Assembly (NCBI GenBank): GCA_964343195.1
Contig: CAYFIR010000012.1
Span: 37,700 to 101,699, forward strand
DNA: 64,000 nucleotides
From: CAYVAP01 sp964343195
Lineage (GTDB): Bacteria; Bacteroidota; Bacteroidia; J057
Direction: 5' to 3'
In this document: piece after piece, positions 19,101 to 27,264 of the stretch
Numbering within the stretch: position 1 is the first letter of the stretch
Layout: every line of letters begins with the position of its first letter
The notes under the pieces: generated by a model
What the model was told of the DNA's origin: nothing
The model's database searches: none
What the model saw: only the letters and a program-made list of their open reading frames with translations
Made by a program: the position numbers and the translations under genes

Positions 19101-19300
19101 GCTTCGTCATATTCCTGAATGGCACGGTCCTCGATGCGCTTGTTGGAGTTGGACATCAGGGCACTGGCAAAGTAGGTGTAGCCTGTGGAACTGCTGCCTG
19201 ACGCTTTGTGGTTGAACTCATCCCGCAGGTCTTCAAAGGATTCATATCCCAACTGATGCAGGATGTAGCGGAAGAGGACCAATTGTTTTTCTAGCTGCAT
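16181..19300 (-). CDS. res: Type III-like restriction endonuclease subunit (SF2 helicase-nuclease)
   Basis: 1,039 residues. Walker A MATGSGKT at 143-150, Walker B DEGH at 245-248, then YSATF (motif III) and a second RecA-like half with EGWNSWRV and IQLFGRGVRLKG (motif VI). Near the C-terminus YPDFILWV ... YFLDPKG looks like the PD-(D/E)xK nuclease core. Such Res subunits translocate with ATP and cut DNA together with a Mod methyltransferase. It starts 3 bp after the stop of rhuM, third in the order mod-rhuM-res, so the three are almost certainly one operon. Confidence 0.92.
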   Translation of the reverse strand: MQLEKQLVLFRYILHQLGYESFEDLRDEFNHKASGSSSTGYTYFASALMSNSNKRIEDRAIQEYDEAIQGYEKQLREKRAEPFFSFKYYQWFALLFTEYFFDQYSHNLSHLLGQLNAFAQGNRDFAKLEAYTAQDVKKLAYWMATGSGKTLLMHCNYWQITKYFKEWENIILITPNEGLSRQHYESCVESGIPAKLYSGSEESLKTKEGEILILEITKLVKDKEGEGVSVDVDYFSESRNLVFIDEGHKGQKSEEKTWKSLREHLTRGKGSFTFEYSATFGQIITKSTKDLLQEYGKAIIFDYSYRHFYTDGYGKDFRVFNLDTKNEYSEEQNRLLLTASLLGYYEQLALFEKHEQDLRPYNIEKPLWVFVGSRVISSGKTQSDKDTISDVSRVIAFFRYALSSPAELQADIDKILSDATGLRDGEGNDIFKGHFESLRQERPIAEVILSKVFNGVGSIDAFQIKQAEGEIGLKTKSSDSYFAVINIGDVPKYAKTLEADTEGELSIQDDNFSPSLFQAISETHSPINILIGSKKFIEGWNSWRVSSMGLMNMGKSEGAQIIQLFGRGVRLKGKNLSLKREEANAPYHVRALQTISIMGLNASYMNRFLTEIEKEVPDYTHIPIEIKLNHEGQWNGKIMTFKKREDKSFQEELIELEYSADVAKRVTIDMRNKVSIAAGGFNSQVAEEVEDYQHNFLKEFRAFIDYRALMLEANRYKLLKGYYNLIIEPSVIAQLMEEGGFNLYSQKGQFGMQEAIGGKIQGVAVSLVKDYINKFYADKEKAFLSQYLTYDMLSHKEHAVMFPESRTMVVKVPKKHEAFIKELEDKIKVMYEKDDPTLPSIHFDKHLYSPIASIDGGKKFKEIKTVPTRLNDGERDFINHLREYVKESDRFKDKQLFLLRNLSVKGIGFFMESSSFYPDFILWVVNSARQYIYFLDPKGILLGDNHFNNPKILWCKQDVQVLEAKILDQLKKDQQDIDVSISGFILSVTPFEKVRQTWGEGLGTTKAQFAENKVLFIDKDKGYLRTIFGNIDSLSDTGV

Positions 19301-19303
19301 GAT

Positions 19304-20335
19304 TTACCCCTTTTTTTTCTTTTGCTTCTTGGTCTGCTCCACGAACTTGTCAAAGTCAGATTCAAATGACTGATCCTGCACGATCCGGTATTTGCTGTAT
19401 TCCTGTTCGGCTAGTTGCCGGGCAACGGATGCGGAAATTTTCCCCGCATCTTTCAGCACTTGATACTCATTGAATTGCAAGAAGGCATCGAGGCGGCTTA
19501 CCCAATCCGCCATCTTCATCGGATTACGTCTCTCCGCCTGTAGCTCGGCAAAGTCGAGATACATGCTCACAATGCGGTTGAGCTCTTTGAGCTCCTTTTC
19601 GCTCAGGTAGTTCTTGGCTACCGACACATCTGACTTAAGGATTTTGCCCTCGGGGGCATTCTTCCAGGTGGTAAGCCCCATATGCGGCTTACGGGAATCT
19701 GCCCGTCCTTTGATTATTTCTGCTGCGGTATGCCCCGTAATCGCCCAATGCAGCTTGTTTTGTACCGTTTTGTAAAAGGTTTGGGTAACCTCCGCTTTGG
19801 GGTCATAGTCTATGCTACACTGCGCGTAGATGTCGGTGATTTTTTGATAAAATCTGCGTTCGCTCGCCCGTATCTCCCGGATGCGTTCGAGCAATTCATC
19901 AAAGTAGTCTTTCCCAAACAGCCGCGTACCTTGCTTGAGCCGGGCATCATCCAGGGCAAAGCCTTTGATGATGTATTCCCTGAGTACCTTGGTGGCCCAG
20001 ATGCGAAACTGCGTGCCTCGCTGCGATTTGACTCGGTAGCCCACCGAGATGATCACATCCAGGTTGTAGTAATCTAATTCCCGGGCTACTTCTCTGCCGC
20101 CTTCCATCTGAACTGTTCGGAATTTCCGAACAGTTGCTTCACGCACCAATTCCCCTTCTGCAAACACATGGGAAATGTGTTCAGAGATGGTCGATTTGGC
20201 TTTTTCAAACAGGGCTTGCATGCCTTCCTGGGTCAGCCATACCGTTTCTTCATACAGCAAGACCGCTACTTTGACTTCCCCGCTTTGGGAAACATAGAGC
20301 AGAAATTCACTTTGATTGGGCGTGAGGTCAGCCAT
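19304..20335 (-). CDS. rhuM: RhuM family protein in RM operon
   Basis: 343 residues. EETVWLTQEGMQALF, KAKSTISEHI, YNLDVIISVGYRVKS and QFRIWATKVLREYI are typical of the Salmonella RhuM family, which is frequent within restriction-modification loci; its biochemical role is not known. Its ATG shares one base with the mod stop (TGATG), so translation is coupled. The C-terminus ends in a lysine run coded by eight consecutive A residues followed by GGGG, a possible slippage point three bases before res. Confidence 0.9.
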   Translation of the reverse strand: MADLTPNQSEFLLYVSQSGEVKVAVLLYEETVWLTQEGMQALFEKAKSTISEHISHVFAEGELVREATVRKFRTVQMEGGREVARELDYYNLDVIISVGYRVKSQRGTQFRIWATKVLREYIIKGFALDDARLKQGTRLFGKDYFDELLERIREIRASERRFYQKITDIYAQCSIDYDPKAEVTQTFYKTVQNKLHWAITGHTAAEIIKGRADSRKPHMGLTTWKNAPEGKILKSDVSVAKNYLSEKELKELNRIVSMYLDFAELQAERRNPMKMADWVSRLDAFLQFNEYQVLKDAGKISASVARQLAEQEYSKYRIVQDQSFESDFDKFVEQTKKQKKKKG

Positions 20336-23300
20336 CAGGAGAGCATTTTGTTTTTGAAGACTTCCTCAATCGGCTGATAGCCTTCCAGGTGCGCCTGATC
20401 GTTGAGGTAGAGCAGGTCGTAGGCAAAGGCCGCAAGCTCCGATTTGAGGACCTTCGCGTCGGCGGCATAGTCGTCCAAAGTCCAGCCCTTGACCGAACGC
20501 CATACGACGAGGATCTGTTTGTTGGCGTTGTTATGGCCATAGACAAATTGGTACTTCTTGCCATTGAGTTCTTTGGTGATGCATTTCTGCATGTGTAGGC
20601 CGATGAGGTAGTTGAAGGTCTCTACCAGGTCCACGGCTTGCTCCGTGTCATACGTAAAGCCATCCCAGACCTTGAGTTGGTAGTCCCAGGGGTCTTGCAT
20701 GGCCGCTGTATTCACCAGGGTTTGGCTGCCGCGCGTCTCAAACTCCAGGAAGTACTTGGGGATGTACTGCTCAAATGCCAATGCCTGCTGCACGGCATCC
20801 TCAGAGGCATGGAAGGCGATGTTTTCCAGGGCTTCTTCATACTGCTCCAATCGCTGATACTTGAAGAAAACCCCCAGGCCATTCATGCTACCATCTTTGG
20901 GTTTGCCGTCTTTCCAATCGAAGGTGTAGGCGATTTTTTTGATGCGGGGGAGGATGACGGAATGAATGTACTCTCCTTGCTCAATTAGAATACACTTCCG
21001 ATTGCCCTTATCATCTCGATTTAGCATCTGGGTGGCATGGAACGTTGTTCCTGAACCTGGGAAGTAATCCAAGATGACAATATCTGGACTGTCAGAGCTT
21101 AGCCAAATACAGTCGTACACGGCATGGACAGACTTTGGATATGAGAATATTTCATGTTCGTTGAATAAATCTTTAAGCAGAGCAGTTCCATGTTCCGTTG
21201 CAGAATATTTTGCTTCAGTCCAAACAGTAGTCGGCTGAACACCTTCATTTGGTCTTCGCTTGTAATAGATAAAAATCGCCCCGTTTTCTTGTTTTTCTGC
21301 TTTTAGATGACCTTGTTGCTTGGTGATGCTATTATATCCCATATACCATCGACCAAGTTCTCCATTATCTTTTCTTGGTAGGATTATTTCCTCGTTTTCA
21401 TTAGGCTTTTCCAATAGGGTATAAGATTCGGTTGCTGAGTCATATTGAAGTTTCGGGACGCGGACGTCAAGTTTGTCATTTAGAAATAACGGGAAATGCA
21501 TAGTTGGTCTATCACTTTTTAGTGAGCCGGACCCTGCCTTTCTAAGCATCTCCCAAAAAAAAGGCCCATTCTCATCACGTTCTCGGTATCTTGCAAGTTG
21601 CTCCTTTGTTCTAGGGAATCTTCCGATTTGAATATCATAACTATTACCAGCAAAAATTGCATACTCATGAGATAACGCAAATCCACTCGGAATTGGGCGA
21701 CCAGAGGGCTTTATCCGAATGGAAACAGTCCCCAAAACTTCTTTAAATACTGAATCCATTAGCCCAATCAAGTTTTGGTACTCAAAGTCATCAATAGTAC
21801 AGCACAAAATGCCGCTATTTCCTAGAAGTGGTATGGATTCGTTAAATCTGTTCTCCAATAATGAAATCCAAGAGGAGTGCTTAAAACTGTTCTTATAGAT
21901 GATCTCTGACGCACTAGTGTTATATGGAGGGTCGATATATATACTCTGGACTTGCTGCTTATAGCTTTCTTGCAAAGTTCTCAGGCCATGAAAATTATCA
22001 GAATGCATGACAGCTCCGTCCAACTTATCATCAATTCCAATTTCGTTTGAAAGTTGATTCAGTAACGCTAGTTTAAACTCTTTCCCAAACCACCTCGTAT
22101 CCACCGGCAATTTCCTCCACTCCTTTGCCTCTTCGCCGTTGTTCGTAAGACTGAGCTGTGCCCCCTCCTCCGGCTGCACCATCAGCTCTTCCAGGGTGAT
22201 CCCCTTCCAGTCGGCGAAGAGTTCCTCCCCAAACAACTCCTTCCACTCTGCTACCTGCTTTTCATTTTTGATGACTTCCTCCAGGATGGGCCTAGCTGCT
22301 TCTTCCCCTACATACTCCACGAGGCGATCGATGGTGATGACCCACTCGGTGCTGAGCACAAACTTTTTCTTCTCCCAGAGTTTTTTCTGGAAGTCCTCGA
22401 TCTGACTCACAAAGTCGATGATGGTATCGGCGATGGCCTTGAAGACCTTGATGGTCTTGATGCGGTGCTTGAGGCGGTCAAAGTAGGCCTCGGTTTCGCT
22501 CACATACAGGTCCTCGACCTCGATCAGCTCACTCTTGATGTAGTAGTCCAACTCTCGCTCCAGGAAGCTCTTCAGGTTCTTGTGGATGAAGAAGTCGTGC
22601 TTGTTTTTGCGGGTGTAGTGCTGAAGCTTTTGGAGGAGCAGGGGTTTGCCTGCTTCCCCTTCGGCCTTGCCCGGAACGGGTTTCCACAGCTTCGCGAATA
22701 GGGGATGGGTGCGGAACTCTTTCTGAAGAAACGCAAAGGCGAGTTCATCCAGGCTGTCCTGCTTGTTGTTGCCCTTGACTTGCTTCTTTTCCTCCTCCCC
22801 CAGGGGGCGATACTCAAAGTAGAAGGTAACTTCCTTCTCGTTTACGTCCGGCGGCTTATTGGCCAGGACAAACTGCAGGTTACTGTCCGCTTGGTCCTTG
22901 ATTTCGGGGGCGCGCTCAGAGAGCAGGAAGAAGTTTTTTTCCTCGGCCTTGACGTTGCCCTGTTCGAGTTGGGCGTTGTGCAGCTTGAAGTTGACCACGA
23001 GGGTACCTGTCATGGTCTGCACCTTGAAGGCGTAGTGGTTGAAGGTCTCCGAGGACTTGATGTAGTATTGATCCTGATTGGCCCAGTGAAAGTGGGTCTC
23101 CTCTCCGTTGTAGGGCACGACGTACTTTTCGTTTTTGCCAAAGCGGCGCTTGCTGATGAAGTCGCCCTTGTCGTAGTAGCGGGAGAAGAAGAGGGTGAGG
23201 TGGTTGTAGATCTGATTTTCGGTTTCAGCGGAAACGGTGGATTTGGTCACCTGAGCTTTCAGGCTTTTGTAGCGGCTGATTTTGTCCTTGCCAAATTTTT

Positions 23301-23583
23301 CCAGGGTCTTCTTTTCGGTTTCGTCAGCCTCCAGCCAGCCTTTGATGAGGCCGTCCTGCGTCAGGTCGGACAGTTGCTCCTCAATCCGCTGCGTTTCCTC
23401 TCCTGAGAGGGTTTGCAGTTCAGCTTGTACCTTGTCCACCAATAGGTGATCGATGAAGTGGGCGATCTCTTTCTTTTTGTAGTGCAGGATTTTGTACACC
23501 CCAAAATCGAGGTCCTGAGAATCAAACTGGAAGAGTTGGTTGAGAAAAGCCTTGAGTTGTGCTAAGGGAGTCCTATCGACCAT
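20335..23583 (-). CDS. mod: Type III-like adenine DNA methyltransferase (Mod)
   Basis: 1,082 residues, long for the family. Residues 1-500 are a charged helical region of unknown fold; the methyltransferase core runs from about 500 to 900 with DPPY at 551-554 (motif IV) and FPGSGTT at 841-847 (motif I), the beta-class order of N6-adenine enzymes. The 280-residue stretch between them would hold the target-recognition domain. The core (about 20,990-22,070) is visibly AT-richer than both flanks, suggesting it was exchanged by recombination. First gene of mod-rhuM-res; the modified site is unknown. Confidence 0.92.
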   Translation of the reverse strand: MVDRTPLAQLKAFLNQLFQFDSQDLDFGVYKILHYKKKEIAHFIDHLLVDKVQAELQTLSGEETQRIEEQLSDLTQDGLIKGWLEADETEKKTLEKFGKDKISRYKSLKAQVTKSTVSAETENQIYNHLTLFFSRYYDKGDFISKRRFGKNEKYVVPYNGEETHFHWANQDQYYIKSSETFNHYAFKVQTMTGTLVVNFKLHNAQLEQGNVKAEEKNFFLLSERAPEIKDQADSNLQFVLANKPPDVNEKEVTFYFEYRPLGEEEKKQVKGNNKQDSLDELAFAFLQKEFRTHPLFAKLWKPVPGKAEGEAGKPLLLQKLQHYTRKNKHDFFIHKNLKSFLERELDYYIKSELIEVEDLYVSETEAYFDRLKHRIKTIKVFKAIADTIIDFVSQIEDFQKKLWEKKKFVLSTEWVITIDRLVEYVGEEAARPILEEVIKNEKQVAEWKELFGEELFADWKGITLEELMVQPEEGAQLSLTNNGEEAKEWRKLPVDTRWFGKEFKLALLNQLSNEIGIDDKLDGAVMHSDNFHGLRTLQESYKQQVQSIYIDPPYNTSASEIIYKNSFKHSSWISLLENRFNESIPLLGNSGILCCTIDDFEYQNLIGLMDSVFKEVLGTVSIRIKPSGRPIPSGFALSHEYAIFAGNSYDIQIGRFPRTKEQLARYRERDENGPFFWEMLRKAGSGSLKSDRPTMHFPLFLNDKLDVRVPKLQYDSATESYTLLEKPNENEEIILPRKDNGELGRWYMGYNSITKQQGHLKAEKQENGAIFIYYKRRPNEGVQPTTVWTEAKYSATEHGTALLKDLFNEHEIFSYPKSVHAVYDCIWLSSDSPDIVILDYFPGSGTTFHATQMLNRDDKGNRKCILIEQGEYIHSVILPRIKKIAYTFDWKDGKPKDGSMNGLGVFFKYQRLEQYEEALENIAFHASEDAVQQALAFEQYIPKYFLEFETRGSQTLVNTAAMQDPWDYQLKVWDGFTYDTEQAVDLVETFNYLIGLHMQKCITKELNGKKYQFVYGHNNANKQILVVWRSVKGWTLDDYAADAKVLKSELAAFAYDLLYLNDQAHLEGYQPIEEVFKNKMLS

Positions 23584-23897
23584 GAGTATCTTTGATTATG
23601 CGGGATGTCAATCCGTGTGCAGGTTGAAAGCCTTTCCCTAAAGTAGCTACTGTCTGCCGATAATTCATAGGTTCCGGGCTCGTTGGTAGCCGATTTTCCT
23701 TTGCCCACCGGGTTGTGGGACAGGAGTTGGCACCCTATCCTAGGGAATATTTCCTTTTCACTGACTATTTTATGGATTGTTTTTCCTAATCTGAGTTGAA
23801 TACCTGTATTTTTTCGCCAAAGCCATTTCAACCCTATCTCATTTATCGTGAGGTGGGTATCCGCGTATACATGGTAATCCAGTCCTGGTTGCTCAAA
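23584..23897. other. Gap upstream of mod with second att-like core
   Basis: No convincing gene. It should contain the mod promoter (minus strand). TCGCCAAA at 23814-23821 is followed 57 bp later by TGGTAATCCAGTCCTGG (23872-23888), which matches the sequence at the right island end (24504-24521) except for one missing T. I read it as an attachment core left by a second integration. Confidence 0.65.
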
Positions 23898-23937
23898 TCG
23901 CATAAATGGCTATAAATCAGCTGTTTATGCGATTTTT
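23898..23937 (+). terminator. Terminator at left end of second island unit
   Basis: TCGCATAAA pairs with TTTATGCGA, with an inner GGCT/AGC pairing, followed by TTTTT. Same position relative to the core as the hairpin at 15537, but with a different loop. Confidence 0.75.
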
Positions 23938-24302
23938 ATTTTGGCGACACTTGAATCTGTCGCCTTTTCAGTACCGCAAATTGCTTCTCCGGCTATTTCC
24001 CCCAAGCCGATTGCCTTGCCCCTTTCTCTCACTTCATCGTATCTTAGGACAAAGTATTAGCTATGTCAGTAGTTGAAGTATTCGGAGATATTGCTGGGAT
24101 ACTTGCTCAAATGGCTCCAGATAAGGTAGTGGCCCTTAGGGCACCACAGTCTCTAGGAGAACGTGTAGAAACCCTGGTTGAGCAGAAGAAGCAGGGCCCA
24201 TTGAGTGAGGAGGAAACCTTAGAACTGGAACGCTACCTTTCCCTTGATTTATTGATTAACCTTGCCAAGGCAAAAGCTAAAGTAATATTAGCCGCGTGAG
24301 TG
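23924..24302 (+). repeat. 379-bp direct repeat, right copy
   Basis: Partner of 15562-15940. Scattered substitutions only; for example eight amino-acid changes in the small protein. Confidence 0.9.
24063..24299 (+). CDS. Small conserved island-end protein (78 aa), right copy
   Basis: Second copy of the 78-residue protein at 15701 (8 substitutions: G6V, K26R, D45G, V53L and four near the C-terminus). The pattern of mostly conservative changes suggests that both copies were kept under selection for some time or arrived separately. The GTG overlapping its stop opens a frame of only 13 codons here, so any former partner gene is lost. Confidence 0.6.
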   Translation: MSVVEVFGDIAGILAQMAPDKVVALRAPQSLGERVETLVEQKKQGPLSEEETLELERYLSLDLLINLAKAKAKVILAA

Positions 24303-24410
24303 AAGTGCTGTCTTCTGAACTACTGAGCCCAGGTTGAAGATCGAGCAGGTAAGCGTTGCGAATACTGCTATCCATAGAATCTCTGGCCTTTTCCAGAGCC
24401 TTTATTTTCC

Positions 24411-24453
24411 TCGCCAAACCGTCGCCAAAATACTATCGCCAAATGTCGCCAAA
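24411..24453. other. Four TCGCCAAA boxes (putative integrase arm sites)
   Basis: TCGCCAAA occurs at 24411, 24422, 24436 and 24446, spaced 10-14 bp, close to one helical turn. The last box ends 57 bp before the right core, the same distance as the box at 23814 from the middle core. The rest of 24300-24714 shows no gene. Confidence 0.6.
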
Positions 24454-24503
24454 CCTAAAAACGGGCCTCTATGGCCCTCCAGACGCGATAATCGGCGTGC
24501 CCG

Positions 24504-24525
24504 TGGTAATTCCAGTCCTGGGCAC
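24504..24525 (+). other. attR-like core
   Basis: TGGTAATTCCAGTCCTGGGCAC: right copy of the tRNA-Leu 3' end plus flank shared with the middle core. Confidence 0.8.
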
Positions 24526-24530
24526 AAAAT

Positions 24531-24559
24531 GCCCCATGCGCATCGTATGGGGCGTTTTT
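24531..24559 (+). terminator. Probable native terminator of tRNA-Leu, displaced by the island
   Basis: GCCCCAT pairs with ATGGGGC over 9 nt, followed by G and five T residues. It lies 6 bp after the right core, where a tRNA-Leu terminator would have stood before integration. Confidence 0.8.
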
Positions 24560-24714
24560 GTTGAAAGTGTGCCAAAAGTGTGACAAACGCTTCGCTTTGG
24601 CGGGAACGGCTCCGGTTTTGAGAAATCGATTTTATCCATATTTTCCTGTTACGGAAAATTATCATAACCCCATGAGCATGGCTGGGGAGTACCCCATGCT
24701 TCAGCCTCCTAACC

Positions 24715-27264
24715 TCATTTCATCACTTTTACCGTAACCCGACCCGAATTCCCGGAGAGTTGAAGCCAATAAACGCCTTTGGGAAGTGTGCGGGTATCTA
24801 CCCATGTACTCAGTCCTGTGATGCCTTGCTCAAGAATTACCCTTCCCTGTAGGTCGAGGAGCGTGAGGTTGGAGTAAGACAAGTCAACTGTATTGACCCG
24901 CAGGCTGCTGCCAAACGGATTGGGGTAAACGGTGATGCCGGTATGGAGATCCGGTCTGTCTTTTATGGAAGTGGTGGTCTCTTGTTCTTCTGTAATGATA
25001 ATATCATCGAAGAACGCACTGTACGTACCCGTATCACTCGGGTGGTCATAGGCGATGATGATTTGGGTAATGGTATCTCCTAGTAATTCTCCTGCCCCAA
25101 TCACGCATTTCGTCTTTTCCCATCCGACCCCTACGGTCCCTCTTCCATCGCCGGGATGCAGGCCCGATCCAAGTGAATCGGTATAAGCAGGCAGGTCTCT
25201 GAGCACTTTGCCCGACGCAAATTGCAGGTCTACCGAGACATATCTTCCCAGGGCATTGTGGGTCTTTTTCCAGAAGCTGAATTCCATATCCGGTGTAACC
25301 GGAATCTGGGTTTCGGAGATCGCATAATAGTACAGGGAGGAAGTGGCAGAAGCGGGCGAACCGCTCGCATGTACGACATATTCCCCGCTGTGTGCTTCGG
25401 TCGGATCCAACTGAATCTCGACCAGGGGATCATTCACCTCGCTGAGACTATGCGTTTGCTCATGGTAAAAACACGGATCCAGGGGGTAAAAGTCATTATG
25501 AATGGGCGTAACACAATTGGTGTACCGGAACTCAAAGCTGTTGCGGTAGTAGAGGGGGCCATCAGAATGGTTGATGGGGATGTGGGCCGTATTGGGAAGG
25601 GAGCCCTGAATCATATCTGCCGCTGCCGCCGTCAGCCGCAGGTAATAGTCCGACGATAGCCACCTGCCATCGGCACTCAGGGTAAGGAAGTATTGATCGG
25701 TAGGGACCATTGTCCAGTCCGTAGCGGCTTTCATGAGCGCGGTCGATTCATCATACTCATCAAACATGGCAAAATAAACCTGCGAAATGCCTGCTTCCTG
25801 GACATTTCTGGCTTGTTCCCACATGAATTCCCCGGCATTACGGGGACTTTCATTGGGGGGGCCAGCTTCCGGATGCCATTGCGACCAGGCGCCCCCCGGC
25901 CATATGACGGGCATGTAGTCTATGCCTTGCGCATCACAATAGGACTTGTCTGGAATGATTAGGTTGGCCAGAAAATCATCTGCCTCTGCGTTGCTATGAA
26001 ACCTGCCAATGGTCCAGGGAGAGATCATGTCATACGCTTCATAAGCCGCTAGATAAGCCGGCTTGGAATCATTGGTCTCCGTACGCCAATAGGTAGGCAA
26101 TCCGCCAATGACGTAGCAGCCTCGGCTTTTCAGGAAATTGATCAGGTCGATCGTCTCTGCCGCGGTTCCGGGTCGGTCGCCAAATCCGGTTCCCCACAAG
26201 CAGACCACGGGCTTATTGCCAACGGTCGCATAGGAGGGGGAAGAAGTGAGTAGGTTATTCTGCTCGACATTATATACCCAGTCAAATTGGATGCGGTCTA
26301 CCCAATCGGCCTCCCCGCCAGAGATGTCATACATTACATAAAAAATCCGGCCTGTGCGCTCGGCTGCATCTTTTATCCGCGAGAGATGATCTTCACTTGA
26401 GTTGAGGATAACGGAGGGAATCGTCCCGACGAACCGCTGGACCGCAACACCATCAATGCCATAATCCTCCATCCAATCAAAGTGGGTGTCTATTACATCT
26501 CTTTCGCTCGAATGAAACAGTTGCGCAGGACGTCCATTGCCTAGATTTGCAAAGCCGGTGTTGCGAAGGCTGGCGGGCGCATATTCGCGCACATCCGGGT
26601 ACAGCTCGAAGGTAAAATTGCCGATGCCCGTTTGGGGCTGCGCCCCATTGCTCCAGTGAAACCAGCCAGAAGTGGCATCGCCCGTCTCAAACCAAACCTG
26701 ATAGCCCGCAACGGCTTTGCCGATAAATTCAGAATAAGCACTTGCGGTCGTGGAAGGAACCGCTTCCGAAACAGGATCAAGCGTTCCTTTCTCTATGGAG
26801 ATGTGGCTGAGGTAATTTTCGCCATAAATCCGGAAGTCGGCCCCGTTATTTTGGGCTTGCCTGAAGGAGGCATCGGCCAAGGCCAGGGTCACCGTTACCC
26901 AGGAATCGGTTCCGTTCTTGGTGAAATTTAGCTGCGTATAATCGCCGGAGGTTGAGTTGTAGTGGAACGAGAAATTGCCGGTATTGTCAAAAAATGTGAG
27001 GGTTACCAGGAGATTTCGATCCGTGGGCAAAATAGAGCCATTGGTAGTGATGAAATATCCGTATTTATCCTGAGGGATATGCCGACACTCGGTGCCAGCA
27101 AGGGTGGTAGCGATGCTGTAAGCCTCAGCGGTAGGATCTGCATTCACCACGAAGGTCATGTTATTCTCGGTGATGGGATTTGAAAGCTCAATGCTGCACG
27201 CAACCTGAGCGGTTACGGAAACGCAATAGAGCAATCCCCACAATGCTATAGCTATGATTCTCAT
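24715..27264 (-). CDS. Secreted glycoside hydrolase, GH71/GH99-like, with T9SS sorting domain
   Basis: 849 residues. Signal peptide to about residue 20, an N-terminal beta-rich (carbohydrate-binding-like) part to about 165, then a GH71/GH99-like catalytic domain with AGYQVWF, FDWMEDYGIDGVAVQRFVG, FYVMYDISG and PVIWPGGAWSQWH. Another beta-sandwich-like region follows, and the end (VYPNPFGSSLRV ... LPKGVYWLQLSG) is a type IX secretion sorting tail. It should be exported to the cell surface or medium and act on a polysaccharide, possibly mannan or a related alpha-glycan; specificity is not readable. It stands alone next to the island edge without SusC/D. Confidence 0.85.
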   Translation of the reverse strand: MRIIAIALWGLLYCVSVTAQVACSIELSNPITENNMTFVVNADPTAEAYSIATTLAGTECRHIPQDKYGYFITTNGSILPTDRNLLVTLTFFDNTGNFSFHYNSTSGDYTQLNFTKNGTDSWVTVTLALADASFRQAQNNGADFRIYGENYLSHISIEKGTLDPVSEAVPSTTASAYSEFIGKAVAGYQVWFETGDATSGWFHWSNGAQPQTGIGNFTFELYPDVREYAPASLRNTGFANLGNGRPAQLFHSSERDVIDTHFDWMEDYGIDGVAVQRFVGTIPSVILNSSEDHLSRIKDAAERTGRIFYVMYDISGGEADWVDRIQFDWVYNVEQNNLLTSSPSYATVGNKPVVCLWGTGFGDRPGTAAETIDLINFLKSRGCYVIGGLPTYWRTETNDSKPAYLAAYEAYDMISPWTIGRFHSNAEADDFLANLIIPDKSYCDAQGIDYMPVIWPGGAWSQWHPEAGPPNESPRNAGEFMWEQARNVQEAGISQVYFAMFDEYDESTALMKAATDWTMVPTDQYFLTLSADGRWLSSDYYLRLTAAAADMIQGSLPNTAHIPINHSDGPLYYRNSFEFRYTNCVTPIHNDFYPLDPCFYHEQTHSLSEVNDPLVEIQLDPTEAHSGEYVVHASGSPASATSSLYYYAISETQIPVTPDMEFSFWKKTHNALGRYVSVDLQFASGKVLRDLPAYTDSLGSGLHPGDGRGTVGVGWEKTKCVIGAGELLGDTITQIIIAYDHPSDTGTYSAFFDDIIITEEQETTTSIKDRPDLHTGITVYPNPFGSSLRVNTVDLSYSNLTLLDLQGRVILEQGITGLSTWVDTRTLPKGVYWLQLSGNSGRVTVKVMK

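Larger units (their letters stand above)
15516..24525. mobile_element. Genomic island(s) integrated at the 3' end of tRNA-Leu, carrying a type III-like RM system
   Basis: TCCAGTCCTGGGCAC, the 3' end of tRNA-Leu, is repeated exactly at 24511-24525. Directly after that copy comes a terminator that fits the original tRNA-Leu downstream region. A third, shorter core lies at 23878-23888, so there appear to be two tandem units: 15530-23888 with the restriction genes and 23889-24525 with little more than a 78-codon gene. Both units begin with hairpin terminator plus the same 379-bp segment. TCGCCAAA boxes stand 57 bp before both right-hand cores and TTTGGCGA occurs near both left ends, as expected of integrase arm sites. 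No integrase gene is present, so the island is probably immobile on its own. Confidence 0.82.

Noticed and set aside
22705..23406. 233-codon open frame opposite mod
   Set aside because: Lies wholly antisense to a well-supported methyltransferase gene; valine- and leucine-rich shadow translation without motifs.
16181..23583. Type I restriction system
   Set aside because: There is no HsdS-like specificity protein, and Mod has the DPPY-before-FxGxG order of type III-like beta-class enzymes.
23562..23903. Minus-strand frame upstream of mod
   Set aside because: Crosses the middle attachment core and has no motif; its start lies in the island-end hairpin.
15530..24510. Integrase or transposase gene in the island
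   Set aside because: All long frames in this interval are explained by mod, rhuM and res; no R-H-R-Y tyrosine recombinase motifs or DDE motifs were found.
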